Virus record (IMG/VR): IMGVR_UViG_3300032160_000018
Span: 1 to 41,433 of that record
DNA from: a virus
Direction: 5' to 3' (one strand)
Length of the DNA: 41,433 nt
The position numbers were made by a program, and so were the translations under genes. The notes beneath the pieces are model-generated. The model saw only the letters and a list, made by a program, of their open reading frames with translations. It searched no databases and was not told the origin of the DNA. This document shows positions 1 through 7,603 of the stretch, one piece after another; position 1 is the first letter of the stretch; every line of letters starts with the position of its first letter.

Positions 1-102
1 GAGGACACCGAAGAGGTACTCAACCGACTCGACCTCAAGACGGCGGGCGGCATCGCTGACCTCCGTGCCGATTTGCTGGCTGCCATCCACGCCAACAAGT
101 GA
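1..102 (+). CDS. 3' end of DUF1003-like membrane protein (split by the contig ends)
   Basis: These 33 codons and the TGA stop repeat the C-terminal end of the gene at 40921-41394. The encoded end (EDTEEVLNRLDLKT...) is the cytoplasmic tail after the membrane segments. It is one gene, appearing twice only because the contig ends overlap. The stop overlaps the GTG start of the next gene. Confidence 0.85.
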   Translation, partial: EDTEEVLNRLDLKTAGGIADLRADLLAAIHANK

Positions 103-141
103 CCCTCACGGCTGACCCGCGGCTCCCCACGCTCTTCGACC
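1..141. repeat. Terminal overlap, left copy
   Basis: The first 141 bases recur at 41293-41433. The only difference is at position 127 (C here, A at 41419). The overlap carries the end of one gene and the start of the next, so both reading frames continue naturally through a circular join. The simplest reading is a circularly assembled, permuted or circular genome of about 41,292 bases; a true direct terminal repeat is less likely because the repeat lies inside coding sequence. The mismatch changes codon 10 of the following gene from Pro to His in the right copy. Confidence 0.9.
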
Positions 142-449
142 CACCGCCCCCCGAGCACATGCGCTCGATGTCGCTCGAGGACCGCTGGTGGTATTTCAAG
201 CAATCGAACTGGTCCCTCGTCTCAGCCATGGAGATGGACGTCCTGCGTCGCTTCGATGACGGGGCGACCTACATCTCGATGCGTCGGATCTTCGAGGAGT
301 ACAGAGGCCGCGCTGCCGCCGAGCCAGGGTCGGAGCACCAGCTCAACAACGACTTCACTGCGCCCTTCGGCCGGTGGCTGATCGACCGCCACCCGGAGCT
401 GCGCTCGGTGATCCGGTTGCGCCGATCCAAGCTCGACAAGGAGACCTGA
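99..449 (+). CDS. Small conserved phage protein, possible winged-helix-like fold
   Basis: 116 aa. The GTG start overlaps the stop of the upstream membrane protein (GTGA), so translation is probably coupled. The protein has an aromatic patch (DRWWYFKQSN), a central MRRIFEEYRG helix and a QLNNDFTAPFGRWLIDRHP segment. The order of these elements resembles small uncharacterised phage and bacterial proteins that carry a KLNNNY...ARLIM...P motif; this is a family impression from memory. A nucleic-acid-binding role is guesswork. There are no signal or membrane segments. It lies between the lysis cassette and a peptidase-like gene. In the right terminal copy residue 10 reads His instead of Pro. Confidence 0.6.
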   Translation: MTLTADPRLPTLFDPPPPEHMRSMSLEDRWWYFKQSNWSLVSAMEMDVLRRFDDGATYISMRRIFEEYRGRAAAEPGSEHQLNNDFTAPFGRWLIDRHPELRSVIRLRRSKLDKET

Positions 450-1171
450 TGCCCGACCGTCTCAAGCTCGGCCGCCGCGACGCCGTCTTCCCGGTCAAGC
501 TCTCGGCTCTCGCCGTCTACGGCACGCTGCCCAAGGCGAGCGAAGTCTGGACCGGTCCGCCCGACGGTGGCTTCGCCTACGGGATGCTCGGCAACGACCA
601 GTACGGCGACTGCGAGTGGGCCGGCTACGTCCACGGCGCCGACGTCGTCTCGCTGCTCGACGGGATCTCGCTCGCTCAGCCGACCGCTCAGGACGTGGTC
701 GGGGCCTACCTCACCGCGACCCACGGCCAGGACACCGGCGGGGTGACCGCCAACGTGCTGCGCATCGCCCACCGGGTCGGCATCTGCAAGATCAAGCTCG
801 ACGCCTACGCCCCCGGCCGCGGCCCCCTCTCCGAGCTCTGGCAGATCATCGAGACCTTCGGGACCGCCTGTCTCGGCGTCATGCTCCCGGCCGTTGCCCA
901 GCAGCAGTTCAGCGCCGGCGAGCCGTGGGACCTGACGGGGACCTCGGCCGACAACGACATCGAGGGCGGCCACTGCGTCTACGGAGTGGCGTTCGACCAG
1001 GGCGCAGAGATGGCTCAGGTTCTCACCTGGGGCCAGCGCCAGAAGGTGACGTTCCGCTGGCTGGAGCGGTACCTCGACGAGAAGTGGGCGCCGATCTACT
1101 CGATGGAGAAGGCCAAGGGCCTCGTCGATCTCGACTTCGACCAGCTCGTCTCTGATCTCAAGCTCGTCTGA
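449..1171 (+). CDS. Papain/C39-like cysteine peptidase candidate
   Basis: 240 aa. ATG overlaps the previous stop (TGATG). The key elements of a papain-like fold appear in order: NDQYGDCEW around residue 55 (Gln then Cys, candidate oxyanion and nucleophile residues), GGHCVYGVAF around residue 175 (candidate catalytic His) and VLTWGQ around 193, which corresponds to the Trp-Gly part of the family's N-S-W-G motif but with Thr in the Asn position. I see no signal peptide or membrane segment. Its place among tail and lysis genes suggests a virion-associated or lysis-associated peptidase acting on cell wall peptide or virion protein; this is inference. A catalytically dead structural relative is possible because the third triad residue is not obvious. 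Confidence 0.5.
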   Translation: MPDRLKLGRRDAVFPVKLSALAVYGTLPKASEVWTGPPDGGFAYGMLGNDQYGDCEWAGYVHGADVVSLLDGISLAQPTAQDVVGAYLTATHGQDTGGVTANVLRIAHRVGICKIKLDAYAPGRGPLSELWQIIETFGTACLGVMLPAVAQQQFSAGEPWDLTGTSADNDIEGGHCVYGVAFDQGAEMAQVLTWGQRQKVTFRWLERYLDEKWAPIYSMEKAKGLVDLDFDQLVSDLKLV

Positions 1172-1181
1172 AAGGAACCCC

Positions 1182-2069
1182 ATGACCACCGCTCTGCTCG
1201 ACGCGCCCGTTCGCCACTGGGCTTGCCCGTCCTGCCAGCATCAGGACCGCACCCAGGATGCCCGGACCCCGATGCACGACTGCGGGGGACTGCGCGGCCT
1301 GCTCGCGCCGCTGGTCGAGGTGCCCTCGCCCGGTTCAAAGCCCGACGCCATCCACCGGGTCCTGGAGCGCGAGGACAACTGCGCAGATGCGGACCGGATC
1401 ATGTCGGTGCGCACCGACCACGGCGACGGCCACAACGACCTGACCCTCTTCCCCGAAACGGCCCGCATGGTCATCCGCGCCGAAGACGTGCACCTGGGGA
1501 CCGTGATGAACGCCCACGTCGCTCGGGCGCAGGCCAAGGGGATCGATCAGGCCCGCTACCTGTTCAAAGACCCCTCCGTCGCCCGCATGGCCCGGATCGC
1601 CCAGCGGGTAGGGGCGACCATGGCCTGGTCAACCTCGAATATGAACGCCTACTACGCGTATGCGATGGGGACCAACGCGGTCAAGCCGTCGTCCGACTCG
1701 TTCAAGGTGGCGCTGTTCGGTACCTCGGTGACCCCGGCGCAGTCGACAACCGCCGCGGTCACGCAGTACGCCGGAGCCGGCTCGACGTGGAGCACCGGCA
1801 ACGAGTCCTCTGGCACCGGCTACACGGCTGGCGGCGTGTCGGTGACCCCGGTCTCCTGGGCCCAGTCGACCAACGTCATCACGTTCTCGTCGTCGGGCTC
1901 GCCGCAGTGGACGACCGTGTCCGTGACCACCTACGGGTGCCTGGTCTACGACACCACGGTCAGCAACCAGGCGATCTCCTGGAACTACTTCGGGGGCCAG
2001 CAGACGATCACCGCGGGGACTCTGACGATTGGCTGGAATGCCAGCGGCATTCTGACGATCACCTGCTGA
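1182..2069 (+). CDS. Zinc-ribbon plus virion-type beta-domain protein (paralogue of 34606-35388)
   Basis: 295 aa. The start is fixed by AAAGGA a few bases upstream. The N-terminus begins MTTALLDAPVRHWACPSC, a CPxC metal-ribbon start, with His-Asp-Cys near residue 33. The last roughly 150 residues form a Gly/Ser/Thr-rich beta domain with SDSFKVALF, GYTAGGVSV, TYGCLVYDTT and GTLTIGWNASGILTI. That C-terminal pattern is common in small phage structural proteins, where a later AVVYDTT...GTFTIxW motif is typical. The gene at 34606 has the same two halves with the same ALLDAP...CPSC start, so the two are internal paralogues. This copy has an extra middle segment (about residues 95-150). A tail-associated structural role is likely; biochemical function is unknown. 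Confidence 0.6.
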   Translation: MTTALLDAPVRHWACPSCQHQDRTQDARTPMHDCGGLRGLLAPLVEVPSPGSKPDAIHRVLEREDNCADADRIMSVRTDHGDGHNDLTLFPETARMVIRAEDVHLGTVMNAHVARAQAKGIDQARYLFKDPSVARMARIAQRVGATMAWSTSNMNAYYAYAMGTNAVKPSSDSFKVALFGTSVTPAQSTTAAVTQYAGAGSTWSTGNESSGTGYTAGGVSVTPVSWAQSTNVITFSSSGSPQWTTVSVTTYGCLVYDTTVSNQAISWNYFGGQQTITAGTLTIGWNASGILTITC

Positions 2070-2072
2070 GCA

Positions 2073-2318
2073 GTGCCCGACCTCAAGAACCACGCCGTCG
2101 CAGCCGGGGCCACCGTCCAGGTAGGTCCGAGCGCGGTCACCAAGGCAACGTCGTGGACCGTCTCGGGGGAGGTGGTCGATAGCGAGACCCAGGAGACGGT
2201 GCTGGCTTCCTACAGCTTCACCTTCCCCCAGGTGCTCTCGACCCTGACCGCAGCGCAGGCGTCGGCCCTCATGGACATCGTGGCGAGGTTCCTCGTCACC
2301 TGCCAAACCGGGTTCTGA
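2073..2318 (+). CDS. Small protein of unknown function
   Basis: 81 aa. GTG start three bases after the upstream stop, with a poor ribosome binding site, so coupling to the upstream gene is probable. The sequence looks like a small beta-rich domain (TVQVGPSAVTKATSWTVSG, then SYSFTFPQVLSTLT) followed by a helix (AAQASALMDIVARFLV). I do not recognise the family. Its position directly before the tail spike suggests a virion accessory or assembly role. Confidence 0.5.
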   Translation: MPDLKNHAVAAGATVQVGPSAVTKATSWTVSGEVVDSETQETVLASYSFTFPQVLSTLTAAQASALMDIVARFLVTCQTGF

Positions 2319-2319
2319 C

Positions 2320-4086
2320 ATGGCGGGGCCTTTTTTCGTTCGCAAGACAGGCAGCAATTCCAATAACGGGACTTCTCCCTCAACTGCGTGGCTCACTCTC
2401 ACCTATGCCCTGACCGCGGCGGGCGGCAACCCCGCAGGCGGCTCGATCATCTACGTCGGCGGTGGGGTCTACCGCGAGACCGTCGCCCCGACCGTCAGCG
2501 GGGCCTCCCTCTCGACCACCTACGACGGGACCAATGGCCTGTCCCTCGCCACCATCCTGGCGACCGGCCTGCTCACGGTCACCTCGATCACCGGTCTAGT
2601 CGCTCCACCAGCGGGCTACTACAACACCTTCCAACTCGTCACCTCCGCGGGCAACGTGCAGGGTACTTACACGGGACTGTCGGCGTCCGGTGGGATCGGC
2701 GGCAACCCGGCGCTCACCGGGATCAAGTTCCACGACAACGCCACAGTCACCAGCGCCGCCACGGTCGCCTCGTCTGCGGTCTGCATCATCGGCTCACCCA
2801 CCTGGGTCATCGGGGACACTGACGGGGCGCAGACCGGGGACGCTGGAGAGGTCACGCTCAGCAACTTCACGACGAACGACACAACCGCACCCAACTCGAC
2901 TCTGCTTGCCTTCGGCACACAGAGTTACCTCAGCTTCGCAAAGATGACGATGGTCCAAGGGGCGACAACCGCCCACACCTTCTCGACCAACGCCGCGGGG
3001 GGGATGATCGGATGCCTGTTCGTTGAGTGCACCTTCAACAGCCTCCTGGGCGTGTCCACGTCTGGCGGGTTCTTGTCCCTCACGTCGCCCACTACCGGGC
3101 TCGCGATGAACATCGTGTTCGATAGGTGCATCCACGGGAGTACTGGGTTCTCTATCGCGCTCGCTACCACGGCCAGCGGCTCGGGTGACTACGACGCTCT
3201 CATCTTGATTCGCAACATCGGCTTGCTTCTGGGCAATGTTTCGGTAACCGCCACGGGTACGAGCACCTACAAGGGCGGCGGTGTCCGTATAGTCAACAGT
3301 TCGTTTATCAGCAAGGCCAACACCGCTGTGACGGCGGCAACAGCAACGTATCTCTCGACCGCCATTCCTTGCGAAGTCCATAACTCCCTGTTGATCGCCG
3401 GAGCGAGCGGGACCGCCCTGAACGCAGCAACCTCGGGCCAACTGGTCGAGTCTTACAACAACATCTACGCCGGGACGCCGCGCACCAACGTCAGTGCAGG
3501 CACCGGCTCTCAGACCAATGCCTACGCGCCGCTCCTTGAACTCGGCCAGTCCCGCCAGTGGGCCGGAGTCTTCCGTCAGTTCATGGCCCCTGATGGCCCG
3601 CTCTCCCCGCTGCTCGGCTTCGGCTCGGACGGCTCGGGGAGCGACCCGACCGTCGACTGGATGAACCGAGTGCGTCCCTCGGGGGGGCAGTCCACAAAGA
3701 GTGCGGTGGGCTATGCCGAGCTGCACGACTTCCAGATCGAGGACACGAGCGTCTACAACGACAGCCCCGCCTCGCCGAAGATCGTCGGCCCGGGGGATGC
3801 AGAGTTCGACGTGCCCGTTGATGCGGTTGCCACGACGTTCTCGATCTACGTCTACGCGGGAAGCGGGTATGGCGGGTCGAACATGCCGACCGTCACGCTG
3901 CTCGCGTCGGGGGAGTTGGGGGTGACCGCGCAGACTCTGACCTATTCGGCGTCGCTCGGGACTTGGCAGCAGCTCACGTTCTCCCCGATCACGCCCACGG
4001 CGGCGGGGTTCGTCAAGATCAGAGTGACCAGTTTCGACACTTCGGCAACGGCACCCACGAACTTCGATACCTTCGCGGCAACCTAA
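2320..4086 (+). CDS. Tail spike / receptor-binding protein with right-handed beta-helix
   Basis: 588 aa. The N-terminus (FVRKTGSNSNNGTSPSTAW, about residues 6-24) matches the start of pectate-lyase-like beta-helix proteins, whose signature is a YVxxTGSDSNDGTSPxTAF motif. A long Gly/Thr/Ser/Asn-rich middle with repeated short strands follows, as expected for stacked helix rungs. The C-terminal 110 residues (from about 475) read as a jelly-roll or carbohydrate-binding module (ATTFSIYVYAGSGYG, then GTWQQLTFSPIT). The likely role is host surface glycan recognition or cleavage at the virion tip. No catalytic residues can be assigned by eye. The mid-gene DNA has more synonymous AT-ending codons than its neighbours, consistent with exchange of receptor-binding genes between phages. 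Confidence 0.7.
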   Translation: MAGPFFVRKTGSNSNNGTSPSTAWLTLTYALTAAGGNPAGGSIIYVGGGVYRETVAPTVSGASLSTTYDGTNGLSLATILATGLLTVTSITGLVAPPAGYYNTFQLVTSAGNVQGTYTGLSASGGIGGNPALTGIKFHDNATVTSAATVASSAVCIIGSPTWVIGDTDGAQTGDAGEVTLSNFTTNDTTAPNSTLLAFGTQSYLSFAKMTMVQGATTAHTFSTNAAGGMIGCLFVECTFNSLLGVSTSGGFLSLTSPTTGLAMNIVFDRCIHGSTGFSIALATTASGSGDYDALILIRNIGLLLGNVSVTATGTSTYKGGGVRIVNSSFISKANTAVTAATATYLSTAIPCEVHNSLLIAGASGTALNAATSGQLVESYNNIYAGTPRTNVSAGTGSQTNAYAPLLELGQSRQWAGVFRQFMAPDGPLSPLLGFGSDGSGSDPTVDWMNRVRPSGGQSTKSAVGYAELHDFQIEDTSVYNDSPASPKIVGPGDAEFDVPVDAVATTFSIYVYAGSGYGGSNMPTVTLLASGELGVTAQTLTYSASLGTWQQLTFSPITPTAAGFVKIRVTSFDTSATAPTNFDTFAAT

Positions 4087-4089
4087 GCC

Positions 4090-5103
4090 ATGCCCGCGAC
4101 CGGGACGAACACGTTCAACTACTGGTCCCGTGGTGGGCAGGTCATGCTCCCCGGCGTTCTCGGCAAGGTGGCGGGGACCGGGGACTTCTCGTACTGGTCG
4201 CGCGGCGGCCTGGTGCCGTTCCCGGTGGCGATACAGGCCGCGAGCACCAGCCTCACGGTCAACGCCGGTCTCGCCCAAGCGACCGCCGCCGCCTACGGCC
4301 CGACGCCCGAGCTCGAAGCCTTCGACCAGACCGGAGCCTCGGTGGTCGCGGCGGCCTACGCGGTGCTCGCCGAAGAAGAGCCGGCCGCTGGTCTCGGGGC
4401 TGCCACCGCTACTGGCTACGGGCCCAAGCCCTCCGGGACTGCGGCGCCGGGTCTGGCCACCGTGACCGCAACGGGGGAGAACCCAGTTGCTGAGGGGACG
4501 CCGGCCGCCGGTCTGGCCAGCGTCACCGCAACGGGGGAGCCCCCAACAGCCGAGTTGGAGCCCGCTGCGGGTCTTGGCACTGTCAGTGCCACCGGGCTCA
4601 GCCCGTCAATGTCTGAGACCATTGAACCCGGCGTAGCCGCAGCCACGGCGACTGGCGAGAGCCCCACCGCTGAGTCCACCATTCCCGCGGGAGTCGCGAC
4701 CGTCACCGTGGCTGCCCTTGCGCCGTCACTCTCCTTCGAGGCCATGGCGCAGGCCGCGAACGCCCTGGTCACTGCCTACGACCCCGCTGGTGCCCTCACC
4801 TTCACCGCTGGTCTTGCCGCTGCCACTGCCGCTGCCTACGGACCGACCCCCGGCGTCACCGCCGACGCGGGACTGGCGCAGGTCACCGTCGTCGCCAACC
4901 CCGCGTCGATCTCGATCACCGTCGATCCGGGGACCGGCGTCGTCATCGTCAGCGCCTACAACGCGTCGGTCACCACCCAACAGGCGATCATGCAGGGCGA
5001 CGTCACGATCCGACTCGCCGCTGACGGGGTTGCGATCGCGCTCACCACCGACGGGGCCGTCATCGAGTTGCAGGCTGACCAGGTCACCATCGAACTCACC
5101 TAG
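4090..5103 (+). CDS. Tail-associated protein built of ~22-residue Ala/Thr repeats
   Basis: 337 aa. The N-terminus has two short FxYWSRGG motifs (residues about 9-16 and 33-40). Residues about 57-300 are about ten imperfect repeats of the type AGLAxVTATGExPxAExxP, with a variant ending AAAYGPTP. The C-terminus is a regular beta stretch with alternating short units (VTIRLAADGVAIALTTDG, VTIELT), which looks like a short beta-solenoid. The same repeat unit occurs inside the large tail protein at 35754-39290. Similar AxATAYxPxV repeats are familiar from actinophage minor tail proteins. The likely role is a fibrous or adhesive virion appendage. No enzymatic motif is seen. Confidence 0.6.
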   Translation: MPATGTNTFNYWSRGGQVMLPGVLGKVAGTGDFSYWSRGGLVPFPVAIQAASTSLTVNAGLAQATAAAYGPTPELEAFDQTGASVVAAAYAVLAEEEPAAGLGAATATGYGPKPSGTAAPGLATVTATGENPVAEGTPAAGLASVTATGEPPTAELEPAAGLGTVSATGLSPSMSETIEPGVAAATATGESPTAESTIPAGVATVTVAALAPSLSFEAMAQAANALVTAYDPAGALTFTAGLAAATAAAYGPTPGVTADAGLAQVTVVANPASISITVDPGTGVVIVSAYNASVTTQQAIMQGDVTIRLAADGVAIALTTDGAVIELQADQVTIELT

Positions 5104-5111
5104 GAGGTCCC

Positions 5112-5426
5112 GTGTCACTGCCTGGACCTGTGTACGTGGGAACCGGCATCACGACCACCGCGACCTTCACGGTTCCCGGTGCACCCGGGACTCCTGGGGT
5201 TCTGACCGACCCGACTGTCGTGACCCTCTCGTTCCGGGTCGCGGGCGGAACCCCGACGGTGTGGACCTACGGAGGGGCCGGGTCGATCGTCAAGGTCTCG
5301 ACCGGCGTCTATTCGGCCGAGCTACTCGCCAACGCCCTGGGCGAGTGGGACGTGAAATGGGAGGGCACCTCGGCCTGTGCGGCGGTCAACGTGGCGTCGT
5401 TCAGCGCGGTGGAGCCTCCGTTCTGA
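5112..5426 (+). CDS. Small Ig-like beta-sandwich protein
   Basis: 104 aa. GTG start with an excellent AGGAGG site at 5102-5107. The pattern VGTGITTTATFTVPG, TVVTLSFRVAGG, VWTYGGAG, STGVYSAELLA, GEWDVKWEGT matches a short beta-sandwich family common in actinophage tail modules, where lines such as VTLTVRDPDG, TGVYHADL and GxWxYRWxGT recur. The function of that family is not established; a virion decoration or tail tip role is inferred from its neighbours. Confidence 0.55.
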   Translation: MSLPGPVYVGTGITTTATFTVPGAPGTPGVLTDPTVVTLSFRVAGGTPTVWTYGGAGSIVKVSTGVYSAELLANALGEWDVKWEGTSACAAVNVASFSAVEPPF

Positions 5427-5929
5427 TGAGCGACGACACCAACGTGGCTGCGCACGCGGCCAAGCAGACGCACTCCTATGTCGTCCACTTCCCCCCCCAC
5501 CCGGCTCGCACCAGCGACCCGCACTACGTGGACTTCAACCACTACCACCAGAAGTTCGGCCCTGACGCGCGGTGCGCCTTTGCTATCCATGGGGACCTGC
5601 CAGGAGACGCGGCTCCGGGGCGCCAGACAACGCCCCCTCACCGACTCATCGGTCCATCCGAGGTCCGCGTGGGTTGCGACACCGAACACCCGATGGAGCT
5701 CCACCACAGCCACGTCGAGTTCTCACTGCAGAACGGCGTGGATCTCGCGCTATTGGAAAAGGACTACCCAGGGATCTCGGACCCGACGCAGGTGGGTGCG
5801 TGGGTGGAGAGCGCCGCGAACTTCACCTGGTACTGCAGCGAACATCATCGGGGGTACGGCGGCGCACACTCTGCTGCCGCGTCGGACTTTGAGGCCGAGA
5901 AATACGTACAGGGTCTAATCAGCAAGTAG
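5426..5929 (+). CDS. HNH-fold nuclease-like protein, 3' end supplied by an inserted element
   Basis: 167 aa. ATG overlaps the previous stop (TGATG). The C-terminal half has an HNH/beta-beta-alpha-metal layout: CDTEHPMELHHSHVEF (His-His-x-His), then SAANFTWYCSEHHRG with Asn and a Cys-x-x-His-His pair. The final residues AEKYVQGLISK are encoded with codons (GTA, CTA) unlike the neighbours. They are repeated, recoded, as AEQYVKGLISKN followed by a stop at 6329-6366, beyond a leftward endonuclease gene. I infer that the endonuclease gene landed near the 3' end of this gene and brought a replacement end with it. The protein may be a nuclease or a structural HNH-fold relative. Confidence 0.6.
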   Translation: MSDDTNVAAHAAKQTHSYVVHFPPHPARTSDPHYVDFNHYHQKFGPDARCAFAIHGDLPGDAAPGRQTTPPHRLIGPSEVRVGCDTEHPMELHHSHVEFSLQNGVDLALLEKDYPGISDPTQVGAWVESAANFTWYCSEHHRGYGGAHSAAASDFEAEKYVQGLISK

Positions 5930-6298
5930 GTACTGACGGGCCCGGTCGCCGCGGATGAGCATCCATTCGAGCGACGAGTTGCAAGAGGCGCAGAGCAACC
6001 CGCGGATCTTCTTCGTGGCATGGTCGTGATCGACGTACAGGCGGCGTTTCTTCGGGGGCCTGCGGCAAATGGCACACCGCCCCTTCTGTCGCTTGAGCAG
6101 CGCGTCGTACTCGCCAATCGTGAGTCCATAGCGGCCCGCCAAGGCGGTGGCTCGACGCATCTCCGGCGTGACCGAGCCTCGTGACCGCTCGGCTTTGCAT
6201 TTCTTGCACTCTCCGACTGTCCACCCACGTTCGGTCGCGCGCTTGTCAGCGACCATTTCGTCAGGGGGCTTCTCCTGGCGGCATCGGTAGCACCTCAC
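5915..6298 (-). CDS. Recombination endonuclease VII-like HNH protein, probable mobile gene
   Basis: 127 aa from a GTG start, chosen because the family usually begins just before the first Cys pair (CYRCRQEKP). Residues about 20-45 include a second pair (CKKC). The core follows: RYGLTIGEYDALLKRQKGRC, CAICRRPP, the active-site strand YVDHDHATKKIRG and LLCASCNSSLEWM. This is the endonuclease VII (Zn-bound, DHDH) signature. It lies antisense to all its neighbours, and its stop overlaps the stop of the preceding rightward gene by 15 bases. Free-standing nucleases of this type often behave as homing genes. The flanking duplicated gene end (5892-5929 and 6326-6366) supports insertion. Longer starts are open upstream but would run through the orphaned gene end. 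Confidence 0.8.
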   Translation of the reverse strand: MRCYRCRQEKPPDEMVADKRATERGWTVGECKKCKAERSRGSVTPEMRRATALAGRYGLTIGEYDALLKRQKGRCAICRRPPKKRRLYVDHDHATKKIRGLLCASCNSSLEWMLIRGDRARQYLLAD

Positions 6299-6325
6299 TC
6301 CGCCGATATTAGTGGATAGCAGCGG

Positions 6326-6366
6326 AGCGCCGAGCAGTACGTGAAGGGTCTCATCTCCAAGAACTG
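6326..6366 (+). pseudogene. Orphaned 3' end of the HNH-fold gene at 5426
   Basis: The forward frame reads SAEQYVKGLISKN then TGA, preceded by an in-frame TAG at 6317 and by no start codon. It matches the last residues of the gene at 5426-5929 (AEKYVQGLISK) but with synonymous and a few non-synonymous changes. It therefore appears to be the original end of that gene, displaced by the inserted endonuclease VII gene. Just after it, AAAGGA at 6367-6372 serves the holin-like gene. Confidence 0.65.
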
Positions 6367-6377
6367 AAAGGAACCCA

Positions 6378-6635
6378 ATGGCAACTCCCATCCCCACCCC
6401 ACCCGTCGTACCGTCGGTCTGGACGCCCTCGACCGTCATCGCCTACGCCTCGGCCCTGGCCGTGTTCGTGCTCGGCCTGCTGACCTTCGCCGGGGTCGTC
6501 GTGCCATCCAACGTGAGCGGCGAGGTGAGCACGGTGACCGCAGTTCTCGAGTCGCTGGCTGGTGTCGTGACCGCGCTGGTGACGACCCTGTCCCATCACT
6601 CGGTCGTGAAGGCGCTCGCTCAGTACGACCGCTGA
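6378..6635 (+). CDS. Holin-like two-helix membrane protein
   Basis: 85 aa with an AAAGGA site upstream. A Pro-rich start is followed by a strong hydrophobic helix (residues about 19-42, AYASALAVFVLGLLTFAGVV) and a second amphipathic/hydrophobic helix (about 52-72, STVTAVLESLAGVVTALVTT), then a short polar tail. The size and two-helix layout fit small holins that permeabilise the membrane for endolysin release. It is the last gene of the rightward late block, before a strong terminator. The endolysin is encoded at 39426, upstream in the circular order. Other membrane proteins at 40320, 40709 and 40921 are competing holin candidates. Confidence 0.55.
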   Translation: MATPIPTPPVVPSVWTPSTVIAYASALAVFVLGLLTFAGVVVPSNVSGEVSTVTAVLESLAGVVTALVTTLSHHSVVKALAQYDR

Positions 6636-6670
6636 TCTGCGGGCTCCTCCGCCCTCGCAGCGACGACTTG

Positions 6671-6696
6671 GCCCTCACCTTCGGGTGGGGGCTTTT
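6671..6696 (+). terminator. Intrinsic terminator with UUCG tetraloop
   Basis: Stem GCCCTCACC (6671-6679), loop TTCG, partner GGTGGGGGC (6684-6692; one G-U pair), then TTTT. It sits between the end of the rightward late block and the convergent integrase gene. Confidence 0.85.
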
Positions 6697-6703
6697 CGTC
6701 GTC

Positions 6704-7603
6704 TCAGAGGCGATCACCGGGGGAGAGGCTGCGGTGCGCCGCCCGGGCCCGCTCGTCGGCCACCGAGGCCCCGTAGCGGGCGAGCATCTCCCGGCTCTTC
6801 CAGCCGGCGAGCCGCATCAGATCGCCCTCCTGGCCGCCCTCAGCGAGCCACACGTGGGCGAAGGTGTGCCGGAACTGGTGCCAGTGGAGCTGGCGGATCC
6901 CGGCCTGTCGGCAGCGCCGGCGCAGGATCTGGGTGAGCCCCGACGGCGTCATTGCACCGCCTCGGCCCTTCCCCTTGACGGTGCCCAGCCAGAACGCCGG
7001 GAGCGACGCCCGGGGGTGGACAGAGCGCACCCGGGAGTAGCGGTCGAGCGCGGCGAGGGTCCGGTCGCCGATCGGGACAGAGCGTGTGCGTGCTCCTTTG
7101 CCGAGGACGGTGACCACTTGGAGGCTCCACTCGACGTCGTCTGACTGCATGGCGGCGACCTCGGAGAGCCGGCACCCGGTGTCCAAGAAGAGGCGCACCA
7201 GCGCAGCATCACGCCGCTGCTCGAACTCCTTGCCGGCGCAGACTTTCAAGAGCGCCTGGAGCTCCTCTTCGAGGACCACCGGGACCGGCGACTCCGGCAC
7301 CCCGGGTGGGTGCATCTTCGCCATGGGGTTGACGGGGACTTCCTCTTCGTCGACCAGCCACCCGAAGAGCTGCTGAATGCTCCGGTACCGGACAGCAGCG
7401 GTGGCCGGCTTGCTCCGCTCGAGCTGGTCGGCGATGAACGCCTCGACGTCGGCGCCTGTGATCTCGGCGGCGTCGCGCACTCCCACGAAGGCGCTGAGCA
7501 TCCGGCCCGAGAGCAGGTAGCTGTAGATGGTGTTGGGCGAGCGGTTGCGCGCCTTGAGGCTGCGCTCCCAGGAGACGAGAAGGTCGTCGAGCTTCACCGG
7601 CAC
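6704..7603 (-). CDS. int: Tyrosine integrase
   Basis: About 299 aa from GTG 7603; a TTG start at 7627 would add eight residues, and neither has a convincing ribosome site. The N-terminal SAM-like core-binding domain ([20 protein letters not shown]) is followed by the catalytic domain. The active-site residues are visible: Arg in [10 protein letters not shown], Lys in [13 protein letters not shown], His-x-x-Arg in [10 protein letters not shown], Trp in [10 protein letters not shown] (in the His/Trp position) and the nucleophile Tyr in LARYGA. It catalyses site-specific integration and excision. A tRNA-derived attP candidate lies about 90 bases upstream of the start. It is transcribed leftward with the lysogeny genes and ends against the terminator at 6671. 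Confidence 0.95.
   Translation of the reverse strand: MPVKLDDLLVSWERSLKARNRSPNTIYSYLLSGRMLSAFVGVRDAAEITGADVEAFIADQLERSKPATAAVRYRSIQQLFGWLVDEEEVPVNPMAKMHPPGVPESPVPVVLEEELQALLKVCAGKEFEQRRDAALVRLFLDTGCRLSEVAAMQSDDVEWSLQVVTVLGKGARTRSVPIGDRTLAALDRYSRVRSVHPRASLPAFWLGTVKGKGRGGAMTPSGLTQILRRRCRQAGIRQLHWHQFRHTFAHVWLAEGGQEGDLMRLAGWKSREMLARYGASVADERARAAHRSLSPGDRL

Noticed and set aside
2794-4278. Minus-strand open frame of about 490 codons under the tail spike
   Set aside because: Shadow of the beta-helix gene, Arg/Gly-rich and without motifs.
4300-4900. Tandem DNA repeats in the 4090 gene as a CRISPR-like or satellite array
   Set aside because: The periodicity is at codon level with divergent bases and stays in frame, so it is a protein repeat.
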